A stretch of 64,000 nt of DNA from Hyphomicrobiaceae bacterium. GTDB lineage: Bacteria > Pseudomonadota > Alphaproteobacteria > Rhizobiales > Hyphomicrobiaceae. Shown here piece by piece: positions 27,742 through 37,263 of the stretch. Each line of letters opens with the position of its first letter. Positions within the stretch are counted from its first letter, which is position 1. The notes under the pieces were generated by a model. The model was not told the DNA's origin. It saw nothing but the letters and a program-made list of their open reading frames with translations, and made no database searches. The stretch is from NCBI GenBank assembly GCA_021775735.1, contig JAJFHG010000049.1, positions 1 to 64,000 on the forward strand. Reading direction: 5' to 3'. A program made the translations under genes and the position numbers.

Positions 27742-27847
27742 GTGGGCGTTCCGTATTTCTCGAGCTTCAGTGTTGGCGCCGTGCTAGATCAAACTGCCTA
27801 AAATCACAGTCGTTTTACGGCAGATAACTTGATCTACTTCAAAGAGT

Positions 27848-27889
27848 TAGAGCAACTTATCTGCGTTTAAGAAAACGCAGGTTGCTCTA
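27848..27889. repeat. Long imperfect palindrome, REP-like
   Basis: TAGAGCAAC (27848-27856) pairs with GTTGCTCTA (27881-27889), and CTGCGTTT (27861-27868) with AAACGCAG (27873-27880); a four-base TTAT bulge is the only interruption and the loop is AAGA. It lies between the divergent DUF255 and mnmE genes, so a terminator role is unlikely. It resembles dispersed intergenic palindromes of Hyphomicrobiales; only one copy is in this window. Confidence 0.65.
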
Positions 27890-27926
27890 GCACAGGTTTC
27901 CTGACCCGTCTCATCGTATAAGTTTG

Positions 27927-29273
27927 ATGCCCAACTCAAATATGCAAACCATATGTGCACTATCAACGGCTCCAGGCCGGGCTGGTGTTGCAGTGGTGCG
28001 CGTCACGGGCCCGCATTCAGGCATGGTGATCACGGCATTGGCTGGCGCATTACCAAGTCCAAGACGCGCCGCCCTGCGCACGCTGCGTGATCCCAAAACC
28101 TCTGAGATCATTGATCGCGGGTTGATCTTATGGATGCCTGCACCGACAAGTTTTACCGGTGAAGATTGTGCTGAATTTCATGTCCATGGTGGACCTGCAG
28201 TCATTTCAGCAGTGCTGTCGGCACTGATCGCCCAACCGGACTGTCGCTTGGCGGAGCCTGGTGAATTTTCTCGCCGCGCGTTCGCCAATGGCAAGATGGA
28301 TTTGGCAGAAGCTGAAGGCATTGCTGATCTCATTGAAGCTGAAACCAGTGCACAACGTAGCCAAGCTTTGCGCCAAGCGGGCGGGGCGTTATCGGCTCTC
28401 TACGAAGCCTGGCGTGCACGGTTGGTTGAAGCTGCAGCGCTCACCGAAGCCGCCATTGATTTTTCAGATGAAAGCGATGTGGCGTCAAATGCGCTGACGA
28501 CAGCTCGCACAACAATTGGCGAAGTTTTACCTGAAATACAGGCACATCTTGATGATGGTCACCGTGGTGAAATCCTCCGCGATGGGTTTCGTGTTGTATT
28601 GGCAGGCGCGCCAAATGTCGGCAAATCAAGCCTCCTGAATGCGCTCGCCCGACGTGATGTTGCGATTGTTTCTGCCGAAGCCGGCACCACGCGTGATGTC
28701 GTCGAAGTGCGTTTGGATTTAAACGGTTATCCGGTCATCATCTCTGATACTGCTGGACTGCGCGCCAACGCAGGTGCCATCGAACAGGAGGGCATCCGCC
28801 GAGCCAAGGACGCAGCGAGCGCAGCAAATCTGGTGCTGTGGCTGACCGATGATTGGGCCAATCATGATGTGGCCCCGGACGCATTGCCGACGCTTGATGG
28901 CGAGGTCATCAAGGTGTTGACCAAGGCGGATCTGAATTCGGCCAACCCGACACCAACACCCAAACCTCAGGTCACGGTTTCCGCTCAAACAGGCGCAGGA
29001 CTGGACGCTCTGATTGCATTGATCGCAGACCAAGCAGACCACCGTCTAAAAACAGCAGTTACAGCACCCGCCTTGACCCAAGTCCGCCATCGCCAGGCTG
29101 TTTCTCAGTGCGTCAACCATCTTCAGGCCTTTGTGGCCGGGCGCATCGAGGACGCCGAATTACGTGCAGAAGACTTACGAGCCGCGATCGCGTCTCTTGG
29201 CCGGATTACGGGACGGGTTGACGTTGAAGATATTCTCGATCAGGTCTTTGGTAGGTTTTGCATTGGCAAGTGA
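27927..29273 (+). CDS. mnmE: tRNA uridine-5-carboxymethylaminomethyl modification GTPase MnmE
   Basis: A 448-residue MnmE: N-terminal folate-binding domain (TICALSTAPGRAGVAVVRV), helical domain, inserted G domain with GAPNVGKS (about residues 227-234), DTAGLR and TKAD, and the invariant C-terminal FCIGK. With MnmG it builds the cmnm5 group on U34 of certain tRNAs. TTG 27924, ATG 27927 and ATG 27942 are all possible starts; 27927 best matches relatives. mnmG follows after 115 bp that contain a ParB site. Confidence 0.95.
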   Translation: MPNSNMQTICALSTAPGRAGVAVVRVTGPHSGMVITALAGALPSPRRAALRTLRDPKTSEIIDRGLILWMPAPTSFTGEDCAEFHVHGGPAVISAVLSALIAQPDCRLAEPGEFSRRAFANGKMDLAEAEGIADLIEAETSAQRSQALRQAGGALSALYEAWRARLVEAAALTEAAIDFSDESDVASNALTTARTTIGEVLPEIQAHLDDGHRGEILRDGFRVVLAGAPNVGKSSLLNALARRDVAIVSAEAGTTRDVVEVRLDLNGYPVIISDTAGLRANAGAIEQEGIRRAKDAASAANLVLWLTDDWANHDVAPDALPTLDGEVIKVLTKADLNSANPTPTPKPQVTVSAQTGAGLDALIALIADQADHRLKTAVTAPALTQVRHRQAVSQCVNHLQAFVAGRIEDAELRAEDLRAAIASLGRITGRVDVEDILDQVFGRFCIGK

Positions 29274-29321
29274 ACGCATAGCCTCATAAACCCTAAGGCA
29301 TGGCGACCTAACAGACCAAAT

Positions 29322-29337
29322 TGTTTCACGTGAAACA
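29322..29337. other. parS: parS centromere-like site 1
   Basis: TGTTTCACGTGAAACA, a perfect match to the 16 bp bacterial parS consensus, in the mnmE-mnmG intergenic region 2.6 kb from parA. ParB should load here. Confidence 0.95.
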
Positions 29338-29388
29338 TTTCAGGGCCATGTCTTGTCGGTGGCTGAGATCAAGACCATTTGAGAACGC

Positions 29389-31266
29389 ATGTCGAAAACA
29401 ACCTTTGACGTCATTGTTGTTGGCGGCGGTCACGCCGGAACCGAGGCAGCCAGCGCTGCAGCGCGGATGGGCGCGTGCACAGGCCTCTTCACCCACCGCT
29501 TTGCTACCATCGGCGAAATGTCGTGCAATCCGGCGATTGGCGGGTTGGGTAAGGGCCACCTGGTGCGCGAAGTCGATGCCATGGATGGCCTGATGGGTCG
29601 GGTGGCGGATCAGGCGGGCATCCAATTCCGTCTTCTCAATCGCTCGAAAGGCCCAGCGGTCCATGGCCCGAGGACCCAAGCTGATCGCAAACTTTACCGC
29701 CAAGCTATGCAAGCTGAGATCAGCAGCCACGACAATCTAACCGTTGTCGAAGCTGCGGTTGAAGACCTGTTGGTGAGCGATGGCGTCGTTGTTGGCATCA
29801 TCACAGGTGACGGGGAAGAGATCCATGCCGGCGCTGTGGTGTTGACCACCGGCACCTTCCTCAATGGCCTGATCCATATCGGGGAGCAACGTATTCCGGC
29901 TGGCCGCGTTGGTGATCAACCGGCCTTGAAGTTATCAGAACGGCTCTACGCCCTGGGCTTGCGGCTCGGTCGTCTCAAGACGGGAACGCCACCACGGTTG
30001 GCAAAATCGAGCATTGATTGGGCTGGCCTTGAACACCAGGAGGCAGACCAGGACCCTGTTCCGTTTTCATTTTTGACAGAGCGAATTACGACGCCGCAGA
30101 TCTCGTGTGCTCTCACCACGACGACGCCTGAGACGCACGCCATTATTGAATCCAACCTGGCGCGATCGCCGATGTATTCCGGTCAAATCGAAAGCGTTGG
30201 CCCCCGGTATTGCCCATCCATTGAAGACAAAGTTGTGCGCTTCAAGGACCGTGCGGGACACCAGATCTTTCTGGAACCAGAGGGTTTGGACGATGACACC
30301 GTCTATCCCAACGGTATCTCCACCTCGCTTCCTCAAGACGTGCAGGAAGCAATGCTCAAGACCATCCCAGGACTCAAAAACGCGGACATCCTGCGCCCCG
30401 GATATGCCATTGAATATGACTATGTCGATCCGCGCGAATTGAAGCCAACCCTTGAAACAAAGGCCCTAAATAGGCTGTTTCTGGCTGGTCAGATCAACGG
30501 GACAACAGGATATGAGGAGGCCGCAGCGCAAGGTTTGGCGGCTGGTCTCAATGCTGCGCTGTGTGCATCAGGACGTCTCCAGGAGGATGGCTTTGTTGCC
30601 TCCAGGGCGGACGCGTATCTAGGTGTGATGATCGATGATCTTACCGCGCGTGGGGTTAGTGAGCCCTATCGCATGTTTACGTCGCGCGCTGAGTTTCGTC
30701 TGGCGTTGCGTGCCGACAATGCCGATCAACGGTTGACGCCACTCGGTATCGCGCTCGGTTGCGTGGGCGCACACCGTTGCGCCGCGTTTGAGGAAAAATC
30801 ACACGCCTTAGAGATGGCGCGCCAGACGCTTTCTGAAAAATCACTGACACCAAACGAGGCCAAGCGCCACGGCCTGACCATCAATCAAGATGGCCGCCGC
30901 CGCAACGGATTGGATTTGCTGTCGTTGCCGGATGTGTCCATAGACCGGTTGGCAAAGATATGGCCTGAGTTGGGGAAGATCTCTGCAAAGCTCGCGTCTC
31001 AGATCGAGGTCGATGCCCACTATTCAGCTTACGTGCAACGGCAGAAGGAAGACGTGGCGGCTTTGAAGCGAGATGAAGCGCTCGCGATACCGGCGGACTT
31101 TAATTACACAGGCATCCCGGGTCTCTCCAATGAAGCACGCCAGAAACTGGAGCAGCATCGCCCGGTGTCTCTAGCGCACGCCGGGCGTATTGATGGTCTG
31201 ACGCCAGCTGCTTTGTTGTTGGTATTGGCGCGCTTGAAAAAAGCACCAAAGCGATCTTCAGCGTGA
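29389..31266 (+). CDS. mnmG: tRNA uridine-5-carboxymethylaminomethyl modification enzyme MnmG
   Basis: A 625-residue FAD protein (GidA) beginning [23 protein letters not shown], with [22 protein letters not shown], the [12 protein letters not shown] region and a C-terminal helical domain that contacts MnmE and tRNA. It supplies the flavin and methylene chemistry for cmnm5U34. It overlaps rsmG by 4 bp (GTGA). Confidence 0.97.
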   Translation: MSKTTFDVIVVGGGHAGTEAASAAARMGACTGLFTHRFATIGEMSCNPAIGGLGKGHLVREVDAMDGLMGRVADQAGIQFRLLNRSKGPAVHGPRTQADRKLYRQAMQAEISSHDNLTVVEAAVEDLLVSDGVVVGIITGDGEEIHAGAVVLTTGTFLNGLIHIGEQRIPAGRVGDQPALKLSERLYALGLRLGRLKTGTPPRLAKSSIDWAGLEHQEADQDPVPFSFLTERITTPQISCALTTTTPETHAIIESNLARSPMYSGQIESVGPRYCPSIEDKVVRFKDRAGHQIFLEPEGLDDDTVYPNGISTSLPQDVQEAMLKTIPGLKNADILRPGYAIEYDYVDPRELKPTLETKALNRLFLAGQINGTTGYEEAAAQGLAAGLNAALCASGRLQEDGFVASRADAYLGVMIDDLTARGVSEPYRMFTSRAEFRLALRADNADQRLTPLGIALGCVGAHRCAAFEEKSHALEMARQTLSEKSLTPNEAKRHGLTINQDGRRRNGLDLLSLPDVSIDRLAKIWPELGKISAKLASQIEVDAHYSAYVQRQKEDVAALKRDEALAIPADFNYTGIPGLSNEARQKLEQHRPVSLAHAGRIDGLTPAALLLVLARLKKAPKRSSA

Positions 31267-31943
31267 CGGCGAATACTTCTCCCCTTGGCGATATTTCAGG
31301 TCCTGACTCGTTTCAGGCGGCCTTCAATGTTTCACGTGAAACAATGGCGCGGCTTAAGATCTATGCGGGCCTGGTTCGCGATTGGCAGAAAACCATCAAT
31401 CTGGTGGCACCCAGCACACTGGATCATCTGTGGCAGCGCCATTTCGCTGATTCCGCGCAAATCCTGGCCCAAATCCCAGAAACAGCAGAAACGTATCTGG
31501 ATCTCGGGTCAGGGGGCGGCTTTCCAGGCCTTGTCCTGGCGATTTTATTGGCGGATCCCGACCACTCATCATCGCCAAAAGCGTTCCGCCTTATAGAAAG
31601 TGATGCCAGAAAAGCTGCATTCTTACGCGAAGTGGTCCGACAGACCGACGTGCCTGTGGACATCCTGTGCGGAAGAATCGAAAAAATTGCGATTCAGGAT
31701 AGATTTGATTCGGACGTGATTACCGCCAGGGCGCTTGCCCCTTTGGATCGTCTTCTACCATTAATCAGTCCATTTTTCTCAGTAAAATCAAAGGCTTTGC
31801 TATTGAAAGGCCGAAATGCAGCCGCAGAAATTGAGGCTGCGGAGAAAAATTGGCGGTTGGTCTGTGATTTGGTTCCTAGTCTCACAGATCGTGATGCGCG
31901 TTTAATTGTGATATCGGATTTGCAAGCCAAGTCGGAGGGTTAG
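31263..31943 (+). CDS. rsmG: 16S rRNA (guanine527-N7)-methyltransferase RsmG
   Basis: A 226-residue GidB/RsmG methyltransferase with the SAM motif [15 protein letters not shown] and [12 protein letters not shown]. It methylates G527 of 16S rRNA; loss gives low-level streptomycin resistance in many bacteria. The start is a GTG overlapping the mnmG stop. Codons for NVSRET near residues 23-28 contain a perfect parS site, so the coding sequence is doubly constrained. Confidence 0.95.
   Translation: MTANTSPLGDISGPDSFQAAFNVSRETMARLKIYAGLVRDWQKTINLVAPSTLDHLWQRHFADSAQILAQIPETAETYLDLGSGGGFPGLVLAILLADPDHSSSPKAFRLIESDARKAAFLREVVRQTDVPVDILCGRIEKIAIQDRFDSDVITARALAPLDRLLPLISPFFSVKSKALLLKGRNAAAEIEAAEKNWRLVCDLVPSLTDRDARLIVISDLQAKSEG
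31328..31343. other. parS: parS centromere-like site 2, inside rsmG
   Basis: A second perfect TGTTTCACGTGAAACA within rsmG codons for NVSRET, 2.0 kb from site 1 and 0.6 kb before parA. Confidence 0.95.
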
Positions 31944-31946
31944 CCT

Positions 31947-32774
31947 GTGACAGGCACTCTAATGGGAGCGCATCAGCTCCGGGTGATTGGGATCACCAAC
32001 CAAAAAGGCGGCGTCGGTAAAACGACGACGGCAATAAATCTCGGCACAGCGCTGGCGGCTATTGGCGAGCGGGTATTGGTCATTGACCTTGATCCGCAGG
32101 GGAATGCGTCAACGGGCCTTGGCGTTGAAGCTGACGCGCGCAAGTTCACCTCGTGCAGCGTTTTAGCCGGCGAGGCTGATATTCGTACCGCATCGGTCCA
32201 GACGGCTGTGCCAGGTCTCTCCGTGGTGCCGGCTAATTCCGATCTGGTCGGATTAGAGGCCGAACTCATGGGCGATTCCAATCGACCCTATAAATTGCGT
32301 GATGCTCTGGCCAAGGTGGCAGGTGAAGCTGCAGCTGGCCAATCTAGCTATGACTATGTGCTGATTGATTGCCCGCCGTCTCTAAATTTGCTGACAGTCA
32401 ATGCGCTTGTTGCGGCCAATGCTGTTTTAGTGCCCGTGCAATGCGAGTTCTTTGCTCTTGAAGGCATTTCGCAGCTCAAAGATTCCATTGATCAAATTCG
32501 CTCAACGCTCAATCCGAACCTTGAGATCCAAGGTGTTGTGCTGACGATGCATGATGCGCGCACGACCCTGTCGCGCGAAGTTGCAGACAATGTGCGTAGC
32601 TTCTTTGGCCCCAAGGTTTATGAATCTGTCATTCCACGCAACACAAGGGTTGCAGAAGCACCCTCACATGGAAAGCCCATCCTGCTCTACGATTATGACT
32701 GCCCAGGTGCTCAGGCGTACATCCGGTTGGCGACAGAGATCATTGAACGCGAAAAGCAGAATAAAGCAGCCTAA
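31947..32774 (+). CDS. parA: Chromosome partitioning ATPase ParA
   Basis: A 275-residue Walker-type ATPase with the deviant Walker A KGGVGKT (20-26), VIDLDPQGNASTGLG and DCPPSLNLLT. It forms DNA-bound dimers that move ParB-parS complexes to the pole and thereby segregate origins. The start is a GTG at 31947 with GGAGG seven bases before it; an ATG at 31962 is the alternative. rsmG, parA and parB run in one direction. Confidence 0.97.
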   Translation: MTGTLMGAHQLRVIGITNQKGGVGKTTTAINLGTALAAIGERVLVIDLDPQGNASTGLGVEADARKFTSCSVLAGEADIRTASVQTAVPGLSVVPANSDLVGLEAELMGDSNRPYKLRDALAKVAGEAAAGQSSYDYVLIDCPPSLNLLTVNALVAANAVLVPVQCEFFALEGISQLKDSIDQIRSTLNPNLEIQGVVLTMHDARTTLSREVADNVRSFFGPKVYESVIPRNTRVAEAPSHGKPILLYDYDCPGAQAYIRLATEIIEREKQNKAA

Positions 32775-32840
32775 GTGCGAAAAAGCGCTTGTTTATAGAC
32801 AAAACTGATTCACCACGTTGGTGAGAGGAAGAAAAATAAG

Positions 32841-33728
32841 ATGAATGCACCTTTGGAAAAAGGACGTTTGGGACGTGGTTTGGCGTCACTCATTGGCGAT
32901 GCGCCTCATACGGCAGGAGATGGGGCGGCTATTGTTGGTCAGCGCGAAATCGCGATTGATCTTTTGCGAGGAAGTTCCTTCAATCCACGGCGGACTTTTG
33001 AAGAACGCGAATTGTTGGAACTCGCGGAGTCGATCAGAGCAAAAGGTTTGGTGCAGCCGATCATTGTGCGGCCCGATGCAAAGCGGGCAGATGGATTTGA
33101 AATTGTTGCAGGTGAGCGCCGCTGGCGTGCGTCTCAAAAAGCTGGGTTGCACGCGGTTCCAGTTGTGGTGCGTGAGCTTGATGACAAAGAAGCGCTAGAA
33201 CTGGCGATCATTGAGAATGTTCAGCGCAGTGATTTGAACGCGATTGAAGAAGCTAATGGCTATCGCGAACTGATTGAGCGGTTCCGTTACAGTCAGGAGC
33301 AACTATCTGATATCATTGGTAAAAGTAGAAGTCACGTTGCCAACACCTTGCGTCTCTTGAAGTTGCCAGCACCGGTTCAGGCGTTCTTGAAAAAAGGCAA
33401 ACTATCTGCTGGTCATGCGCGCGCATTGGTGGGTCGCAAGGATGCTGAAGCTCTTGCCAAGCTGATCATTGATCAAGAACTCAATGTTCGTGCGGCTGAA
33501 GCGTTGGTTACGAAAGCGGATGAAAAAGGGTCTACGACCACAAGCAAAGTGCGCGCCAAGGATGCCGATACGTTGGCGTTTGAAAAAGAGCTGTCAGATG
33601 CTCTGGGTCTGAAGATTGAGATTAAGCGCGGCTCTGGTGAAAGTGGCAACCTGATCATCAAATACGGAAACTACGATCAGCTTGATTACATTCGCATGCG
33701 CCTAACGGCTGAACCCCAATCTGATTAA
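32841..33728 (+). CDS. parB: Chromosome partitioning protein ParB
   Basis: A 295-residue ParB/Noc-type CTPase clamp: an N-terminal ParA-stimulating peptide (GRLGRGLASLIGD), the CTP-binding core with GERRWRA (91-97) and ENVQRSDLNAIEEA, a helix-turn-helix (QLSDIIGKSRSHVANTLRLL) that reads parS, and a C-terminal dimer domain. Two perfect target sites lie 1.5 and 3.5 kb upstream. Gap to parA is 66 bp. Confidence 0.97.
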   Translation: MNAPLEKGRLGRGLASLIGDAPHTAGDGAAIVGQREIAIDLLRGSSFNPRRTFEERELLELAESIRAKGLVQPIIVRPDAKRADGFEIVAGERRWRASQKAGLHAVPVVVRELDDKEALELAIIENVQRSDLNAIEEANGYRELIERFRYSQEQLSDIIGKSRSHVANTLRLLKLPAPVQAFLKKGKLSAGHARALVGRKDAEALAKLIIDQELNVRAAEALVTKADEKGSTTTSKVRAKDADTLAFEKELSDALGLKIEIKRGSGESGNLIIKYGNYDQLDYIRMRLTAEPQSD

Positions 33729-33864
33729 ACTCCCTCCCCTTGAAGGGCTGTTTTGAGGAGCAAACGAAGGCCTGAGTGGTGCTATGGATCCAGCATCGCT
33801 GGACTTTTTGTTCGCGCTGTTCAATCTTGGGCCTGAAATTGAGGCTTCTCCGATTGAGGACACT

Positions 33865-34185
33865 ATGACAAGCGATACGCTGCAACGGCTGGCTGCCACC
33901 GTGCGCGCCAGGCGGACGGAGGCAGCGGGCAAATCCTACACCCGACAGTTGTTGGACGCGGGGCCGGAGCGCTGCGCGCGCAAATTTGGCGAAGAAGCAA
34001 TTGAAACAGTCATCGCGGGCCTGGGCCAGGACGATGAGGCTTTGACCAAAGAGGCAGCAGACCTTCTGTTTCATCTCATTGTACTTCTAGAATCTCGAAA
34101 TATTGATTTCGAGAGTGTTGTTCGGGTGTTAGAGTCCCGCGAAGGTGTCTCTGGCTTGGCTGAAAAGGCGGCCCGTGGCAGCTAA
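33865..34185 (+). CDS. hisE: Phosphoribosyl-ATP diphosphatase
   Basis: A 106-residue MazG-like HisE with RKFGEEAIETVIAGL and KEAADLLFHLIVLL, whose acidic residues bind Mg2+. It hydrolyses phosphoribosyl-ATP to phosphoribosyl-AMP, the second step of histidine synthesis. The frame opens at 33784, but the ATG at 33865, six bases after GAGGA, gives the family's usual length of about 107. Other his genes are not in the window. coaA follows after 29 bp. Confidence 0.93.
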   Translation: MTSDTLQRLAATVRARRTEAAGKSYTRQLLDAGPERCARKFGEEAIETVIAGLGQDDEALTKEAADLLFHLIVLLESRNIDFESVVRVLESREGVSGLAEKAARGS

Positions 34186-34214
34186 CAAGTGCTGACCCTG
34201 GTTGATCGCGCGTA

Positions 34215-35234
34215 ATGAGCCCAAAAACTCCACCACATGTCCGCTTAGTGACAGCCTATGAGGCGTCGCAAAATCAGCAGCCTGACTCAGATAAAGATCT
34301 GCGTTTCAATCCGTATCGGACCTTTGGCAGGCAGGAATGGGCTGATCTGCGCGCAGGAACGCCTATGACTTTGGCGCCCAGTGAACTCGATGAACTCTCA
34401 GGCATCGTTGATCCTTTGTCTGTTGAAGAAGTGGAACAGATTTATCTGCCACTGTCCCGGCTTCTCAATCTGCACGTAGCGGCCGCCCAGAAACTTGATA
34501 CCGTAACGTCAAAATTTCTCGGCAAGCGCATCTTGAAAGTGCCGTTTGTTGTTGGTGTTTCAGGGTCAGTCGCGGTTGGGAAAAGTACCACTGCACGTGT
34601 TTTGCAAGCTCTTTTAGCGCGCTGGCCAAACCATCCGCGTGTGGATCTCATCACCACAGATGGTTTTTTACACGCCAACGAAGAGTTAAAAAAACGCGGC
34701 TTTATGGATCGAAAAGGTTTTCCAGAAAGTTTTGACCGCACACGACTATTGAACTTTTTGATCGACCTCAAGTCTGGTCTTGAAAAAGTGGAAGTACCTG
34801 TCTACTCGCACTTCCACTATGACATTATCGAAGACCAAACCATTGCGGTCGAACAACCAGATATTGTGATTTTGGAGGGACTGAATGTGCTTCAGTCACC
34901 ACCGCAAAAAGCACTTGCGATGCACAGCCCGCAGGTGTCGGATTTTTTGGATTTTTCAATATATATTGATGCTCATGAAGACCACATACGTGATTGGTAT
35001 CTGGAGCGGTTTTTAACGCTTCGAACAACCGGATTTCGTGACCCAGCAGCTTATTTTCACCGTTACGCAAAATTTTCGAAGGAAGAAGCGCGCAGGAAAG
35101 CATTGGAAATTTGGGAATCAATCAATCTGGTCAATCTGCGCGATAATATTCTGCCAACGCGTGAACGCGCGCGTCTTATTTTGCAGAAAAAGGAAGACCA
35201 CCAAGTTCATTCCGTTGCACTGCGTAAACTTTAA
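34215..35234 (+). CDS. coaA: Type I pantothenate kinase
   Basis: A 339-residue bacterial pantothenate kinase with the P-loop [12 protein letters not shown] (114-125), [29 protein letters not shown] and YSHFHYDII. It phosphorylates pantothenate in the first, feedback-controlled step of coenzyme A synthesis. The N-terminus is about 20 residues longer than the E. coli enzyme. Next to hisE, a common pairing in Hyphomicrobiales. Confidence 0.95.
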   Translation: MSPKTPPHVRLVTAYEASQNQQPDSDKDLRFNPYRTFGRQEWADLRAGTPMTLAPSELDELSGIVDPLSVEEVEQIYLPLSRLLNLHVAAAQKLDTVTSKFLGKRILKVPFVVGVSGSVAVGKSTTARVLQALLARWPNHPRVDLITTDGFLHANEELKKRGFMDRKGFPESFDRTRLLNFLIDLKSGLEKVEVPVYSHFHYDIIEDQTIAVEQPDIVILEGLNVLQSPPQKALAMHSPQVSDFLDFSIYIDAHEDHIRDWYLERFLTLRTTGFRDPAAYFHRYAKFSKEEARRKALEIWESINLVNLRDNILPTRERARLILQKKEDHQVHSVALRKL

Positions 35235-35310
35235 GCGCGACTGCAGAAACCAAAATGTTGCCTTTTCCCCGGCTGACTTGTCAGCGCAACTTTAGCGTGT
35301 TTGCGAACAT

Positions 35311-35341
35311 AAAAAAAGAGCCGCACGTATTGGCGGCTCTT
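35311..35341 (-). terminator. Intrinsic terminator of the DNA-binding-like gene
   Basis: Nine-bp stem (35316-35324 with 35333-35341) followed on the minus strand by seven T. It can also slow plus-strand transcription from coaA, but the U-tract there is poor. Confidence 0.75.
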
Positions 35342-35371
35342 GTATGAGGTGTTGGGGAAGTGACGCGTTTG

Positions 35372-35947
35372 CTAAAACGCAGCCACAGGGGTTTTTTGCT
35401 TGTTATAGAGTGAAATCGCCATGTCGTTCAGAGCCGACTGTTGCTTGATCGCAAAAGCGACAGGCGGCAACGACATAATATTTTGACAGGCTGCAATCTG
35501 GACTTCAATCGTTGTTGCGAACGTTTGTAGTCCAAGGGCTGTCCAGCTGTTGAGCCAACTGGAAGGCTCTCCAAGTGAATTTTCAGAACCGCCAGCTTGC
35601 ATTGGTTTTGGTGATCTCGGTTGTCGGGCAGTATGTGCCTTGGGCGCCGATGTCGTGGTTTTAGACAAAGCCCGAACGCGTTCGGTTGATTTTGCAGATT
35701 TCTTAGGTTGGTGATCCAACTCAGTTCTTGGTTCAGACGACGCGATTTCAGCTGAACTTTGGAATTTGCGATATTTGTCGCGCAGACGGCGGATCGTTGA
35801 GGGATCGGAAATGCCAAGCGACTTGATTGCTGTTGTTGGTTTTAGTTCTGGGTCTTTGGCAATAAGGGCGGCAATAGCCACAAGCTGTCCGTTGTCATCA
35901 AGTCCGCTCCCTTTAGGGCGTCCTCGACGGGTATTCTTAGCGGGCAT
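35372..35947 (-). CDS. Unrecognised AT-hook/HTH-like protein
   Basis: A 191-residue protein I do not recognise. Residues 7-15 read RRGRPKGSG, an AT-hook-like DNA-minor-groove motif. Residues about 20-62 (VAIAALIAKDPELKPTTAIK, then SDPSTIRRLRDKYRKF) look like a helix-turn-helix. The middle is Ser/Lys/Pro-rich and probably disordered. The last 60 residues (WLNSWTALGLQTFATTIEVQ onward) look helical and hydrophobic and may mediate assembly. GAGG precedes the ATG. The upstream AT-rich region holds CGGAATT repeats that could be an autoregulatory operator. Function unknown; a nucleoid-associated or regulatory role is inference. Confidence 0.75.
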   Translation of the reverse strand: MPAKNTRRGRPKGSGLDDNGQLVAIAALIAKDPELKPTTAIKSLGISDPSTIRRLRDKYRKFQSSAEIASSEPRTELDHQPKKSAKSTERVRALSKTTTSAPKAHTARQPRSPKPMQAGGSENSLGEPSSWLNSWTALGLQTFATTIEVQIAACQNIMSLPPVAFAIKQQSALNDMAISLYNKQKTPVAAF

Positions 35948-36026
35948 GGGGCGACCTCAATGCAAAAAAAGCGATTCGTTTTTTACACTGTGGAAAAGGT
36001 CGAGAACAATTACCAGGAGAATTAAT

Positions 36027-36112
36027 CGGAATTGATCAAATTATTGAGAGAGACCGCTCTTATGTGTCCCTATTACACCCGTATTTGCCCCTAATTCGGA
36101 ATTAAACGGAAT
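36027..36112. promoter_or_regulatory. CGGAATT repeat cluster upstream of the HTH-like gene
   Basis: CGGAATT at 36027-36033 and 36097-36103 and CGGAAT at 36107-36112, the middle one inside a perfect inverted repeat TAATTC-G-GAATTA (36092-36104). TTGATCAA (36032-36039) is another palindrome. They lie 80-165 bp before the start codon of the minus-strand gene in an AT-rich gap. Confidence 0.4.
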
Positions 36113-36173
36113 AGCCAATTCCTATATAATGAGAATTATATATTGAATTGGAGATTGCCTAATTGACAGGTTA

Positions 36174-37172
36174 TTACCCTAAAACGCCTGTTTTCTTGGC
36201 TAATTCGGCCAGTGAGGCTTCTGGTCTGGCGCCAATATGAGAAATGATTTCAGCGGCTGCGAGACTTCCTAAAGCGCCGCTTTTTGCCGGGTCAAGTCCC
36301 TTTGCAATTCCATATAGAACACCAGCGGCATAAAGGTCGCCAGCGCCTGTCGTGTCAACGAGGTCAGAAACAGGGGCGGCTGCAATTTTGGTTGCGCTAT
36401 GATTTGAATATATAATTGAACCCTCCGCGCTGCGGGTGAGGGCCGCGATGTCCACCTCTTGGCCGGCCTGTTTGGCAGCGTCGTCAAAAGAGTCTGTTTG
36501 GTAGAGTGCTGTAATCTCGCTGTCGTTGGCAAACAGGATGTCGATGCCATCTTTGATCAGTGTGCGAAACTCGTCTCGGTGGCGGTCGACACAGAATGAG
36601 TCTGAGAGCGTTAGTGCAACGCGGCGGCCTTTGGCCTTTGCAATCGAAACCGCTTGTCGAAAAGCAGCTTTTGCTTCTGGCTGATCAAATAGATAGCCTT
36701 CGAGATATGTGATTTCTGCTTTTTCAATCAGAGTTGGATCAATTTCTCCATCGTCAAGATCGGTACTGATGCCGAGAAATGTATTCATGGTGCGCTCGCC
36801 GTCTGGTGTCACAGCAATTAACGAGCGCGATGTTGGTGCGCCGCCTGAAACGGGCTTGCTATCAAATTGCACCTTAGCGGCGCGAACATCATGACCAAAA
36901 ATGTTGCCAAACTCATCGTCGGCAACTTTGCCGATAAATGCAGCTTTACCGCCGAATGAAGACAACCCAACCATTGAGTTCGCAGCTGACCCGCCCGAAA
37001 TCTCTATAGCCTGCCCGACATCGCTGTAGAGCGCTGAGATACGATCGGCATCAACGAGATGCATATGTCCTTTTTCAATGCCATTGCGAGACAGAAATGA
37101 CTCGTCGCAGCGCGCGATAATATCAACGATAGCGTTTCCGATGGCGACAACGTCGAAGTCAGCTGATGGCAT
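36174..37172 (-). CDS. Adenosine kinase-like PfkB-family sugar kinase
   Basis: A 332-residue ribokinase-fold enzyme: VAIGNAIVDIIA, the substrate-binding ISGGSAANSMVGLSSFGGKAAFIGK, and the catalytic DTTGAGDLYAAG with its base Asp. Alphaproteobacterial relatives are annotated as adenosine kinase; the family also includes sugar and nucleoside kinases, so the substrate is likely but not certain. It is 91 bp downstream of holA on the same strand. Confidence 0.88.
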   Translation of the reverse strand: MPSADFDVVAIGNAIVDIIARCDESFLSRNGIEKGHMHLVDADRISALYSDVGQAIEISGGSAANSMVGLSSFGGKAAFIGKVADDEFGNIFGHDVRAAKVQFDSKPVSGGAPTSRSLIAVTPDGERTMNTFLGISTDLDDGEIDPTLIEKAEITYLEGYLFDQPEAKAAFRQAVSIAKAKGRRVALTLSDSFCVDRHRDEFRTLIKDGIDILFANDSEITALYQTDSFDDAAKQAGQEVDIAALTRSAEGSIIYSNHSATKIAAAPVSDLVDTTGAGDLYAAGVLYGIAKGLDPAKSGALGSLAAAEIISHIGARPEASLAELAKKTGVLG

Positions 37173-37263
37173 GGTGGTATTTCCCTATTGTGTGAGCCCG
37201 GCGCACTATAGGGAACCTTAAGGGGGCGGCAAGACAGGCGTGCCATTCAACCACAGGCAGCTT

